Shown piece after piece: positions 47,410-59,003 of a DNA stretch of 64,000 nt; position 1 is the stretch's first letter, and the number at the start of each line of letters is the position of its first letter. The position numbers and the translations under genes are program-made. The notes under the pieces were generated by a model, which saw only the letters and a program-made list of their open reading frames with translations, was not told the DNA's origin and did no database searches. The stretch is from positions 4,621,220-4,685,219 of the forward strand of contig BSYO01000034.1 in assembly GCA_033239525.1 (NCBI GenBank). The letters are read 5' to 3'. This DNA is from Nepenthes gracilis (Eukaryota; Streptophyta; Magnoliopsida; Caryophyllales; Nepenthaceae).

Positions 47410-48720
47410 CTGGCAATTTGTAAAGAAAACTATTTGTACTCCGTCCAATTTGAAATAAAGAACTCCGGCCCTTTTGAATAATATGCTCCGTCCCTTGTGA
47501 AAAAGAAATTCCGACCTTATGTTTTGAAAAATGAACTCCGGTCTTTACGTCCTTAAAATGTACTCCGTCCATTTGGAAAAAGAACTCCGTCCCTTTCGGC
47601 AAAAAGAACTCCGATTTTCAGTTTAAAGAACTCCGGCCGTTACATTTTTAAAGGCACTCCATCTTTCGTTTTGAAATGAACTCCGGCTTTTGAACTCCGG
47701 ATTTAGAGCTTCGGATTTTATGAGAAAGAACCCCGGAATTATGAACTTCGGATTTTGAAAGAAAAGAACTCCGTCCATTGTGAATTTAATTCTGTGAACA
47801 ATGTACTCCGTCCAAACAGTACTTCGGTTTTGAAGAAAAGGAACTCCGGCCTTTATGTCTTTAGCTGCACTCCGTCTTCTGGTTTGAAATGAACTCCGGC
47901 CTTGACAAAATGGAACTCCAGCTTTTTACTCCGTCTTTTACTTCGGCTTTTGATAAACTCATAAGAACTTCGGATTTAAGTACTTCGGATTTAGAGGTCC
48001 GGTTTTTAACAGAAAAGAACTCCGGATTTAAAGAACTTCAGATTTTGAAAGAAAACACTCCGGATTTAAAGACTTCGTATTTTGAAATGAACTCCGGCTT
48101 TTGAACTCCGGATTTTAGAGCTTCGGATTTTTGAAAGAAAAGAGCTCCGGACTTAAGTACTTCAGATTTTGAAAGAAAAGAACTCTTGGTTTAAGAACTC
48201 CGGTTTCTAAAGAAAAGCACTCCGTTCCTTTGAAAAGAAAAGCGTTCCGTCTTTTGAAAAAGAAAGAGCTCCGGACTCTGATGTACTCCGTCTTTTTATA
48301 AATAAAGAATTCTGGTTTTTTATGAACTTCGGATTTCAGAAAAGAACTTCGGCTTTTAGAACCTGCCTTACTCAAAGAACTCCGTCTTTTGATTAGAAAT
48401 CCGCCATTTAAAGCATCCGTCCAAAGAAACGTGCCCCGGCCTGATGCTCCGTCTGAGAGCTCCGGCCTTGGTGTTGTTTTAAAGAAATGAGCTCCGTCCG
48501 TTTTGCGAAAAGGCACTCCGCCCCTTTACAATGAAAATCACTCCGGTTTTGATTAAAGAAAAGAACTCCGGTTAAAAATTTAGAGAGCTCCGGCTCCAAG
48601 AACTTCGGCCTTCCGTTTTAAAAGAACTCCGGAAATTTGACAAACAAGACTCCTCTCTTTTTATGGAATAAGAACTTTGGATTTTGCTTTGAAAAGATGA
48701 ACTTCGGCTTTTGATAAGAT
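47410..48720. repeat. CTCCG tandem array, second block
   Basis: The same core after about 400 bases of non-repetitive sequence (47010-47410), here alternating with CTTCGGATTTT variants. Confidence 0.85.
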
Positions 48721-49601
48721 GATATGGACTTCAATGAATGAAGTAAAGAACAAGACTATGAAAATATATGGATTGTGGACAGCAAGTGGAACTCTTCTGA
48801 CTTTTGATCTCTGATGATTGGCCAATAAAGAACACGAACCAAGAACCAAGTTTCCATTAAGCTTGCTGTTAAAGATGGATGAAGGATATTGGAGTGACAC
48901 TCGAGGATGCCTCTTGGGCCACGGGAGGGGACCTTGCGGTGGCATAAGAACTATGGACTATGGCCCCGTATGCCGGGTTAAAGGCATTACCTCCCGCCCC
49001 GGGGAGCATAATGAGGGGACACGGCTTGAGGTTGTGGGGTAGTACACAACCCGTCCTCGATGCTGTCCGCTCCCGTCCGGTCCCTAAAGATGATATGAAT
49101 TCCGAATGATTTTGATGAGATTTCTGATGGAAAGAATAAGAACTGAAGAAGAAACGTTATGATGATTTTCTCATACTATGCTATATATATTTTGATGAAA
49201 TTATATGTATGCTTTGTTTTCTGCATGTGAGTATCCTGTTGGGCTTTGTAAGCTCATTCTTGCAACTTTTCAGATGGCAAGCTTATGGAGGACGAAGCTG
49301 AGTAGAATCCCTTGGTGTAGCTGAATGTTTAAGATGGCTGAAGCAGAATTTTGGAGTTTTGTCTATTTTCGTTTTGAGGAAACTTGTATTATTGATTCCG
49401 CTGCTTATAATTGTTAGAATGTTTCCGTGATACTTTGGGATTTATGAAATTATAAATCTTTAGAATGTATCCCAGGTTTTGAATGAAGAAAAGAAAAGAA
49501 AAAAATTTTATGTTCACCTTTATATCTTTTATCTATTTGTAAGGACTTTGAAAATTGACGACGGCTTTTGTTGGTAATAAAAGTCGGGTCGTCACAGGTT
49601 A

Positions 49602-50220
49602 TATGCATTGTCTAACTCCAATGGAAGTTAATTACGCTTTCGGAGAAGTACAACTCGATATATGTGGCATGCACGTGGGAGGTAAAAATTTGGCCTTTAA
49701 AATTATGAAGAAGGGCTAGTATCAAGCAATTATGAAGTAGAACGCAATGAAATTTGTTAAAATATATGATAATTTTCAAATTTATGATAATATATTCAGA
49801 CAACCATATACAAAACTCTAGATATTGCAAGCTCATTCGTCGTTCTTATAGTGGGAGCTGGACATGATAAGTTCATTTCCTATAGTAGCCAAACAAAAAA
49901 AAAATTCATTATCGTTGCTGTGAATTACTTCACAAAATGAGTTAAAACTTATCTATTGGCCAGAGCAAAATCCGATCGAATTTGAGTGCTAAAACGTCTT
50001 ATAGATTTGGAATATTAAAAGTTATAGTGATCAATAATGGTATTCAATTCTTCAGTAGAAGGCTCACTAAATACTACAATAATCTCGAAATTAGATTAGT
50101 CTATACATTAATCTCATACCTACAAACAAATAGACAAATATGAATAACAAATCAGGTTATAATGAATGGTTTATAAACCAAATTGGATAAAGCTAGAGGT
50201 GCCTGAGTAAATGAACTTCT
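49602..50220 (+). mobile_element. old AT-eroded Tat element, right part (integrase)
   Basis: The translation resumes with MHCLTPMEVNYAFGEVQLDI and GGKNLAFKIMKKG, the integrase zinc-finger region, then remnants of the core through GLKTKL-like text near 50180. Stops occur every few codons. It continues 30989 and 44785. It ends before the CNL fragment at 50419, without an LTR. Confidence 0.8.
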
Positions 50221-50418
50221 GTCCATACTTAAGGAATATTTACATATTGATTCAGTTGATGATCATCAGTAAGTTCTGATATGGCAACAGAACTCATCAA
50301 TAATAAAGACTGTTGCAATCTGACACTATGTTTGCTACCATATTCAATGAAACTTGTTCCAGTAAAATTCAATTTAAGCTTAGTGCATCACACTGATCAA
50401 ACTTTTTGACCTATGCAG

Positions 50419-51590
50419 CATATGTGATCAATTTGGAACACAAAACTGCCATCTTAGAACACTTTTTGTATTGGACAAGGCAATGTAGGAAACCACAGAT
50501 ATCATACAGGTGAGGAGAGCAGGATTGAACTTGGAGCTGGGGCATAAGAACTTCCAATTACTCAGAGTCTTGAATATTGTGGGTTCAAACACTCCTGCTG
50601 ATTCCTTGCCAGCTGAAATACGAACTTGGCTCACTTTATATACCTTGGGATCAGATGCACAAATATCATAGAGCCTCCTGAATCTATTGAGAATTCACGC
50701 AATTGACTTATATCAAACTATAGGGGTGTTGAAGACTTTTGTAATAGAGTGCCTAACAGTTTTATGGAAAATGGAGTGACTTTGCCATCTTTTTTTTTTT
50801 TTTTTTGTATGACAGGACTTCCATGAAAGAATTGAAGCTTTGCACCTTGAAGAACTTGCAGACTTTGTAAGCGATAGGGGAAGGGAATTGGATTTTAAAC
50901 AAGATGTTAACATAAAGCCCAAGTGTTGGAAGGCCGCACATAGAAGATATATTGAGCAAAAAACAACCAATGGCAGTTTTTCAATGCCCAAGTGTCATTT
51001 CAGACTATCTTCACTCTGTCTTTATACTGACTCAATGGACATAAGAATGTTGAGTTGCAGAATTTGGAATCACAGTGCCAGCTGCCACTGTCTGCATAAA
51101 CTGGGATTGAGAGAATGAATAGGAGATGAGTCTTCATCCATTCAGTTCCATCTAACCTTAAGAAGATAGATTTGGTGATTACTTACCTGGCATTGCAAGA
51201 GACTAAGAAAACTCTAGGAAGACTTCCGAACTTAAAATACATTTACTCATCACGTAACCCGTACATGGGGATGGAATGGACTTGTGGTGCAGGTGAATGC
51301 CCACAACTCGAGCAACTTGAAATCCTCGATCTTCCGAATTTAGAGGAATGGAGGGTGGAAAGAGCAGCAACGTCTCATCTCACCAAGTTAAGAATGTGGT
51401 GGTGTACAAAGTTGAAGTAGCTTTGAGAATGATTGGAGTTTATTGGTAGCCTTCGAGAATTGCATGTAGGATCCATGTCTGATTCTATAGAAAACTTCAA
51501 CAAGAAGAAAACAACGGAGAAAAAACAGGCCAAGGAGCAGAAGATCTCCACATTATTCAACACATCCCCAACGTGAGAATTACGGAATGA
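50419..51590 (+). pseudogene. second CNL gene, LRR half only
   Basis: Begins at a conserved splice acceptor (CCTATGCAG ending 50418) with intron-like sequence before it (50365-50418 matches 17790-17843). LRR text follows that of the first CNL: LELGHKNFQLLRVLNIVG-like start, then GRLPNLKYIYSSRNPYMGME and LEEWRVERAATSHLTKL (open at 51172-51420), and an end corresponding to IIQHIPNV. Stops, frameshifts and a T-run (50790-50806) break it. CC and NB-ARC are absent; the old Tat integrase lies where they should be. Confidence 0.85.
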
Positions 51591-51842
51591 CCTGGAAATT
51601 GGCATGATCCCTCCTTAAGAAGTGAGTTATTTTCATAGTCTTAAATTTTATTTTATCTTTTTAATTGCTACAGTGCTAAACTAATTTATGAGAAAACACT
51701 TTGCCGTATGCTCCTCAATATTCATTTCCTTTACGGACAGATCTAATGTTTCTAGTTGTCAAACTAAGAAACATGTATGGCATTTTGCTAGCAGAGAAAA
51801 TGAAGGTGTAGTGCTAGATTTTGCACCTTTTCGATTGGGTAC
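51591..51842. other. 3' flank of the second CNL
   Basis: The first 170 bases match the flank at 18994-19150. Element 3 is inserted at 51842/51843. Confidence 0.65.
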
Positions 51843-52855
51843 TGATGGGTCCAATAATACCTTAGGCCAACCCAATACAGGCCCAACCATCAATACAGCG
51901 AAGGGTCCAGCATGCAACGAACAAAGCCTCCAGAAGGAGACTGATCCAGTCCAACCCAGACGCCACTACAACAACTAAGATGAGACCCAGGGAGTAATTG
52001 GGCAAGGGAACAAGTCTCAACGGCCCAACATCAATACAGCCAGACGGACCAATCCAAAGGCTCCTAGCCAGACAACCAAGAAAACAATTAAAGTATGCGC
52101 CTGCAATGGTCAGAGCACACGCATACAGGCACCGCCTAAAGCCGTCTGATGACTAGGTCAGCGGGATCACTTACGGCCTCCCCACCATAGCAAAGGGATG
52201 CTTAACAACAGCAGCTCTCATCAACGCCCTAGCGGCCAGTGACCCCTGTCACGAACATTGGCGCCAAATCCTTCTCCACAAAGCATTACAAATATTCATC
52301 ACCACCACGAGGTGAGGGGGACCTTCCGGCACATCATCGAAGAGCACAACTCAAACCTCCGAACCCTCTTCGGAACAAGAAAGACCCACAACTTCTTGAA
52401 GCGCAAAAAGGAGAACCAAGCTCTCTCCATCTCCACCCCCAGTGAGCCACTCCACGAGTACACTCTTAATGAAACACCCACCAAGTATAATCCTAGTGAG
52501 CCATTGACGGCTACAACCAAACGAAGCCCAGACCTCCACTTCTCTAAGATGCCCCCCGTAGAGCACACAATAGGAGCCCAATCCTCCTCTCACATCCCTC
52601 GCATACATGCAATTCTGCATTCCTTCACATCCTACTTGTATCTTTCTATTTTTTTAGAAAGATTTCTGATTTGAACGTTGAAAGATAAACAGGAGGAGTG
52701 AGTCCCGCCAAAACTCTGACCTTTTATTTATAGTTTGTGATGCACAAATTCTAGGTTAACAGAAACAGAGACCGAACTCACTCAAATTCGACCCGTAGTA
52801 AAAGATTGAGTCGCTCCCTAATCCGTACCACAACCCGAATACCAGGGACGTATCA
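51843..52855 (+). repeat. 5' LTR of element 3
   Basis: TGATGGGTCC to GGGACGTATCA. Includes 2.6 units of a 27-bp minisatellite at 52441-52512. The R/U5 tail (AGAAACAGAGACCGAACTCA) matches other Tat LTRs. Confidence 0.88.
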
Positions 52856-52875
52856 TTGACGCCGTCAGTAGGAAA
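52856..52875 (+). promoter_or_regulatory. primer-binding site of element 3
   Basis: TTGACGCCGTCAGTAGGAAA follows the LTR; it is a mutated form of the site in element 2 (33722). Confidence 0.65.
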
Positions 52876-53559
52876 CGACTAAAAGGCTAACCACCACTCA
52901 CCAACTAAACGAGTACAGCCAACACCAATGCTCCAACGCATACCTCAGCTGGAAACGACACCTCCCTTGGCAGCGACCTCCAGGGGTAGCCAGGGAGGCA
53001 TATAGCCTGCACTCAGCATGCCTATAGCTGGGGGCTCCTCCTGCCCTCATGTAACATTTGCATCCAAAGGAGGGAATTGAGGGAAAGCGTGGCCTGCCGG
53101 ATCCTGCATCACTAGCCTGTCCACCTCGGCATTAAGGAGGATCCGAGCGGATGGCCTGCTTCCAAAAGGAGGTTCGGTTCACTTTCAAAGAATCAGATCA
53201 GATACCAAGGCGAGATCTACGCCGCCACTGCAATGGACAACGACCCCTAAGCCACGGAGAAGATCCTTACAACGTCGCGGCTGAGCAAATAGTCATACAA
53301 ATCTGCACCCATTGCCGAACAGTCCAGAGGCAGGGACCCCCCTCGAGATCTTGAAAGCCACGTCCTCCCCTAGGCGGAGGAGGAACTAGAGGAGGCACGA
53401 GTTCACGGGTTCGAGGAGGATGTTGACAGAGACTCCACGAATCTGGGAAGTTTGTTGTTCGCAAAAGCAATACAGTCACATGCGCTCGCCAGCGAGCTAA
53501 GAATACTGTCCATGGAGCTATACAGCAGAAACTCTGACCTGGTCATCCACCTGAATCGT

Positions 53560-54040
53560 TTTTGGGCCTTGATAGGCTCTTAGGGCTTGAACGATGCCAC
53601 AATATGCCTAAGCTTCCCCATGACGCTCCAAGGAGATGCCTGGGTTTGGTTCTATCACCTCCAACCAGCCTCCATGTGGACATTCCAGGAGCTCAGTGAC
53701 GGTTTTGTGTCACGTTTCACCACCAGCCCAAAGAATAGGAAGGTGAACCACATTGAGACTCAGTATCTCAATTGGCAACTGAAGAAAGCACCAAGAGCCA
53801 ACAAAGGGACCAGAATCTGAAGACGAAACACCTTGAATGACTCTCGGACCAACGTTCTAGAGAAGATTTGGGAAGAGTTTTTGATGTGGCCAAAACCCGT
53901 CAAGAACCCAAAGGCGAGAGACCCGTCGAAATATTGCGACTATTATCGGTCTCTAGGCCACACGACCAAGACTGAAGGGAACTGAAAAGAGATCAAGAGA
54001 CTTGTCGAGAATGGGCACCTCGCCGAGTTCCTATAGAGCC
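53560..54040 (+). pseudogene. gag remnant of element 3
   Basis: An open stretch gives NDATICLSFPMTLQGDAWVW, FYHLQPASMWTFQELSDGFV and SRFTTSPKNRK, the core of the retrotransposon gag domain and the counterpart of element 2 at 34560-34690. A frame change follows near 53820, then KYCDYYRSLGHTTKT, a degenerate zinc knuckle, at about 53930. Stops interrupt it. The minus-strand ORF at 54476-53943 lies over this region and is not a gene. Confidence 0.75.
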
Positions 54041-55670
54041 CAGGGCAGGCTCCCGGCACGGTAGGGCAAAGGCGAGTCAAGGGAACCACAGGAATCCTTG
54101 AACTGGGAAGTCTCCCCCACACCATAGCCTCACCCCAATAAGGAACAAACGGCCTAACCTCGGAATCTAAAGTCACCATCCACTCAGTAGCCCCTAACAG
54201 TTGAGATTCCCAAAGGACGCCCGGGATTCGATCAGAATATGCAGCAAACCATCGATAATAGGCCTCACAAAGTTGCGACCCAAAAGTGTTGCCCTGACAA
54301 TTCAAGTTGGCAAACCTAGTCCCATGGAGAGAAGAGTCGTCAAGCACAAGCCACCCCCTCGAAACGGGGCCATTCCTCATCTCGGCAATCTTCCGACGTG
54401 ACAAGTAAGAGCTACGTGCATGAGGCAATGACTGGTCCCGAAGGCGCCAAGCCACACCTAACTCTGAGGGCACCACCTGCTTTCACGTGCCATGCCAGGT
54501 ACACTCAACATACATCACTGGGCATGCTTATAACGTGTGTCACATTTGAATTAATAAAATAATTTTTATGTTCATCACACATTCATTTGCATAAATGTCT
54601 GCATGAAATCAAATGACCTAAGCTGCCCCTAAGTCAGGTGAATTGTGACTCGCTCGTAAAACTAAACTACTAACGGTCAAAGAAACCCGACACAAGCAGC
54701 CGAATAGCTTAAAGGCGGCCAAAATTTCATGGCGTAGGGGGCTCGCAAACCAGCATCGGACCCCCATTAGGCGGCCATTAATTAGGGAGCTTCTTTAAGC
54801 ATGCGTGTGGAGACTCCCGATGGGACGAGCACCATCAACAAACCATGGTTCGCTGGTTAGGCTCAAACACATGCAGGCAACAACGTCCCTCGAAAAGGAT
54901 AGAGCGCCAAAGTGGTATCATGTGGGCGATGACCTACAACTCCTCCAAAACCCGGTGGCCGTGGCCTAAAAACCCGTCACCTTGAGCGAGGCTTACCTAT
55001 ATCGTACCATGACATTCTCCAAGGAGAACGAGCACAAGATAGCCAACGCGGCCATAAAAAAAGAGGAGGCAAAAATTGCTCCCAAAAGCATCGGTGCCAT
55101 CGAAGAGGATCATCTCGACCTACCTACCTCATTGCAAACCAAACACATGTAAGGCAGGCCTACCGCGCGAGAAAGATGTGAAAGCCACCTGTCGACCCGG
55201 AGGAAGGCCATCTGACCAGGGGCTCCCCTTGGGCCGAGACAATGTCAGACGACCTTCTTGATGAGCTCTTCAGCACCTACTCTCATTAGCACCAGCACCT
55301 ATCAGATGGAAAACAACGGTTGGCAAGTTTGGCTTTATCAATCAGATTGCTTGCTAAGGGAGACGGATCCCTACCCGATGCCGACACCCTAATTCCAAAG
55401 GACACCGAAGCCAACACCAATGCAACCTCCACGGCTTCGATGATTCCCCCACCTCCGAGGCCAACAACACCGGGGGCTCAAAGGAAGACCCTAGGCGGCC
55501 CCAGTGACGTCCTCAAATTCTTTGGACATCTGGGACAAGGTAGCTCATACGGTCCGGACGACAACGGTTGAGCAACAAAAAGATAATGTCAAAGCCAACA
55601 GCGCAAGTCATGCGACAACAACGCAAAGATTGGGAAAGAGAGCTCAGTACACGAGGACAATATAGCCACA
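54041..55670 (+). other. deletion junction and post-pol spacer of element 3
   Basis: No coding domain recognised. Text resembling the spacer after integrase in elements 1 and 2 begins at about 54490. The region should have held roughly 4 kb of pol. Confidence 0.55.
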
Positions 55671-55679
55671 ACTATCAAT

Positions 55680-56753
55680 ATCAATGGATTATTTTATTAA
55701 ATGTTACATCACATGATGTCTAGTGGACTCAGAACAAAACAAAGAAACTACATCCTCCTACAGGCTACCTGGAGCGATCACCCCCCAACGAGTGCAGTCT
55801 CTCCTCCGAAAAAATAATAAGGTATTCCCAGCATTTGGCTCCGACATTCCTCGCATCAAGGTAGCCGGCTGGAAAGTCTAGAGCTGCCAGGGAGACTACG
55901 CCTACCAAGGCGGAAGCCCTCCTGAAATCGCCCCCTTAGCAACAGGGCCACCTCCTCCGAACAAAGTCTAGACATCAGCTCCCTCTCCCGCTCGACATTC
56001 ACGCCCATCATGTCGAGGAGTCACCGCTGACTCGCCTGGAACTCGTCCTCGAGTGAAGTAATTCAGGCCAGGGCTTGGGAATAGATGTTCGAGAGCCCTT
56101 CTGCTCTGGCCTTGGACTTTGACAGAGCTTGCTTGAGGAAGCTGGCTCGTTCCTAACCTTGAAGCGCCTCGGCAATGGTAGCATTGACTCTCCATTCCAT
56201 CCCCTCTCCGTTGATGCAATCTCACTGGAGGCGGACAACCTCTTGCTCAAAAAAGTAGACATCCTTCTCTAACTTGCGGAGCATCCCCTATGAGAACAAA
56301 GAGAGAGGAAAGGAATAATCAAGCGAAAGAGCCACTAAGAAGTCCAACCGCGAAAGGTAAGAGTTTGCATAACCTTACCTCACGACCAAAGGGGGGAGAA
56401 GATATGATAGACTCAAGGCTATAAGGTCCCCCCATAACCTCCTGGTGATCCAGAGTATGGGCATCCTGATGGTGCTAAACGCCACCGGCAACGGTGCTCT
56501 CTGAGACGGCAGCTCCCATCTCTTCTAACGAACGTTCATCATCGCTGCTCCCATCCATCGAAGGCATAGAGGTGGAAGGGGGTGGCACCTCCGACGAGGA
56601 AGCAATAAGGAAGGGAATGCTTGCAGTATTGTGATGAGTCATATGTGAAAGCACCAAGAAAAATGTCAAAACACAGCCCAAAAAATGCTGGCAGAGAAAA
56701 AATCGAAGGCATGCACAGAACAAACAGGATGACAAAGAAAGGGATTGGCACAT
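55680..56753 (-). pseudogene. antisense cassette of element 3, coiled-coil protein
   Basis: TATA-like GGCTATATAAGC at 56766-56755 (minus). Exon 1 (about 56753-56379) has Ser/Pro and acidic text (SSSEVPPPSTSMPSMDGSSD, DDERSLEEMGAAVSES). A GT-AG intron (56378-56288) joins it to an exon that reads as a coiled coil (KDVYFFEQEVVRL, FLKQALSKSKARAEGLSNIY, VERERELMSRLCSEE) with stops. An AT-rich 3'-end-like stretch is at 55675-55710. The plan, acidic exon then intron then coiled coil, repeats the aORF without its N-terminal domain. Function unknown. Confidence 0.5.
56288..56378 (-). other. intron in element 3 antisense cassette
   Basis: Donor CGTGAG then GTAAGG, acceptor TTTGTTCTCATAG then GGGATGC. 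91 nt, placed before the coiled-coil exon as in the aORFs. Confidence 0.5.
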
Positions 56754-56754
56754 T

Positions 56755-56766
56755 GCTTATATAGCC
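56755..56766 (-). promoter_or_regulatory. TATA box, element 3 proximal cassette
   Basis: GGCTATATAAGC on the minus strand, directly upstream of the cassette at 56753. Confidence 0.5.
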
Positions 56767-56989
56767 AACCCCCACAAAGATGAAGGGCCTTGTCATCATA
56801 ATGGCAGCGACACGTGCCCTCACACCAGCACACTACAACACGTCCTTTCGCATGCATCATTATGGGCCGCTATGGCGGCCATCGCGTCGCCTCCACAATC
56901 GAAGCACTCGGATGCTCCGATTGACATGATAGCAACGCGCAACCGGCAATGACTCCTTAACGTGCAGTTTCAACTCACTAACCAGCGGA

Positions 56990-57600
56990 AGACCTAGATG
57001 AGTTGAAGTCGGGCAGCCAGACTGTGACGATTCCGGAAAGCATCACCAGGAGTACCACAAGGCGATGGCTCGGCTCGAACAACCTTGTCCTTGGGTCCCG
57101 CGGCACCTCCCGGCCCAGGCTCTAGGTTGAGGGTGGAAGGTAAGCCCAGAGACCAGAAACATCGAGGCCCCCTTTCCCTGATGACAAAGATTCGAACTCT
57201 GAAAGGATAGAAGAATAATGCACTCCCATCAACCACTGACATACGGGGATACTTGAGCTACCGTGGTAGGGTGGCCTCGGCATTTCTCGAAACCGAAAGG
57301 CTAGCACGAAGTCCCTCAATCCCTGAAAGACTGATCATCAACGGGGACGGATCGGGAACACACTTGATCTGGTGGGATCACGGCCTTGATTTTCTCTCGA
57401 TCTCGGGCACAAGTTTGTGGTGTGAAGCCACTATCAACTCTCCCAGGGCATGTCCTTGAGTGGTATGATCCAATCCAAAGCCTCTAAGAGCTCCTAGGAT
57501 CCCGTTTAGCTCTCGAACTGACCTCGATCCAATGAAGCCAACCCCTTTATTGACCACAGGCGCCTCGACCATAGTGATGTCATCCCTACGCTCCATCACC
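56990..57600 (-). other. unassigned minus-strand ORFs in element 3
   Basis: Overlapping short minus-strand frames (57599-57378, 57319-57122, 57242-56994). One reads FFYPFRVRIFVIRERGPRCF, which could be the RFFFV-like part of an aORF, but I could not establish this. Confidence 0.3.
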
Positions 57601-57899
57601 CCAAAGATAGCTCTCGCCCAAACATGCGAGCAACCTCATCACTCCGAGCAAGTGGGCCACTCCCGGGTGAGCTGCTCCCTAGAGGTGATTGACCAAAGGT
57701 CCCCGACTCGGCAACCTCGAGGCTGACCCAACAAGCCGTCCCCTGACCAAGCGCCATGGTGGATTGCTGTGCATCGGATCCCCATAAGGCTAGACCACCG
57801 GGTCGACGGACGACCGGCAGATGGCAACTACATGCAAGCATTTCAGCCATGCAAAAGTCATGCAATAAATTCAAAAGATAGAATGCAAGAGAAAGAGCA

Positions 57900-58640
57900 A
57901 AGTTTCGAAGTTCCATTCATTTTCTTTACAAAGCACAAAACTTATATTAGTAGATGTACACGGCAAAAAAGGAAAAAGGAACGTGCAGGACAACTACCCG
58001 ATGGTGCCAGCATGAATCGGTTCTGGGAGGGTAGGCTCGGGCAAGACAACAGCAACCACAATGCCCGATAGCTCTTCGCCACTTATCAAGCATCCAGACC
58101 AATGGTCGAGCGCTACAGGAGAAGAAAGGGAAGCCACTCCCAAACGAGAAGAGCAGTGACATGCTGCGACCATCAAAGGGAAGGCCTCCCACTAGGAGAT
58201 CATCCACCGAAGCTGACCATAGCCTCTGAGGGTAAAGTCCAACCCATAGCAGTGATGACGGTCCGACCACAGCAGAACTCTAGAAGTACCCCCTCCAGCA
58301 AACTCCGTAAATGACCCTCTGACAGAAGGAACCGAGAACCAAGCGCTCCCCTTGAGCCGAGGTGGCGTAGTAGAACCCTTATGCCTCGAAGTTCTTCCAG
58401 AGGCCTCGTCGCCGGATGCCAACATGGAGGAGGAACAGGAAGGCCCAAAAATTGAAAAAACCCCTGTTATGATAGGAAAACAACCCCAGAAGGGATATAT
58501 TGGCAAGCTCCAACTGCAGCTTCAAGCCTTCCAAGAGTTCCACTAATCTCGAACAACAACAACATAGACTCCAGGTAAGCTCTAAACACTACTTCAGCCC
58601 TAGAGAACTTCCACCAGTCCTCCACCATGGCGGCCCAAGA
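57900..58640 (-). pseudogene. antisense cassette of element 3 next to the 3' LTR
   Basis: A 104-codon ORF (58506-58192, SCSSSMLASGDEASGRTSRH...) and overlapping frames follow a strong TATA box at 58727-58717. An AT-rich 3'-end-like stretch (TTCCATTCATTTTCTTTACA) lies at 57911-57930. No domain is recognised. Its place corresponds to cassette 3 of element 1 (10596-10285). Confidence 0.4.
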
Positions 58641-58716
58641 ACCCTTCCTTGCTTGATCGCTCTCATCACTTGATTAATGGAAGCATGATCAATGACGTAG
58701 AGTACAAAGGGTCCCC

Positions 58717-58727
58717 CTATTTATAGC
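58717..58727 (-). promoter_or_regulatory. TATA box, element 3 distal cassette
   Basis: GCTATAAATAG followed by GGGGGACC on the minus strand: the best TATA context in the window. Confidence 0.6.
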
Positions 58728-58989
58728 CAGAGTAAAGGTTGACGAAGCCATTAATATGAAGGGTCATGTCCACAGCACTACCAGCAAAAGATCAGCGCTA
58801 GGCCTTGGGGCTACCCAAAATCTTTCCAGGCAGAGCTTAGCTCAGATGCACCCTACATAAAAAGCAATGAGAGACATCGATGGGGAAAGCCTCGAAGAGA
58901 AGCATCTCAGAAAGGAGCATGCAAGCGGGCCTGCACATAAATGTCCCCATCACTGTACATACCGGGAACTAGCAATGCACGGTCACCTG

Positions 58990-59003
58990 ACATGGGGGAC
59001 TAA
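58990..59003 (+). promoter_or_regulatory. polypurine tract of element 3
   Basis: ACATGGGGGACTAA before the LTR start TGATGGAG. Confidence 0.8.

Larger units (their letters stand above)
44786..49596 (+). mobile_element. 4.8-kb solo LTR packed with tandem repeats
   Basis: TGTGAGATCC...GGGTCGTCACA, flanked by perfect five-base duplications GGTTA (44781-44785 and 49597-49601). No second LTR, PBS, polypurine tract or coding domain is seen, so it reads as one LTR left after recombination between two LTRs. A TATA box (TATATAAA, 45157-45164) with GAAGGAAGAGG text downstream fits a U3-R border. The tandem array fills most of the middle. The right end (48800-49596) is unique sequence. Such a length is extreme for plant LTRs but is known for some Ty3/gypsy families. 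Confidence 0.8.

Noticed and set aside
45370..48600. Many minus- and plus-strand ORFs of 60-160 codons rich in Arg-Ser-Phe or Leu-Arg
   Set aside because: They are translations of the CTCCG tandem array; the repeated residues follow the repeat unit and no domain is seen.
44786..49596. DNA transposon with short inverted ends (TGTGA...TCACA) as an alternative to a solo LTR
   Set aside because: The five-base duplication, TG...CA ends, internal TATA box and similarity of ends to the neighbouring LTR fit an LTR better, but the alternative is not excluded without relatives.
53943..54476. Minus-strand 177-codon ORF in element 3
   Set aside because: It overlaps the gag zinc-knuckle remnant on the opposite strand and lies outside the region of TATA-bearing antisense units.
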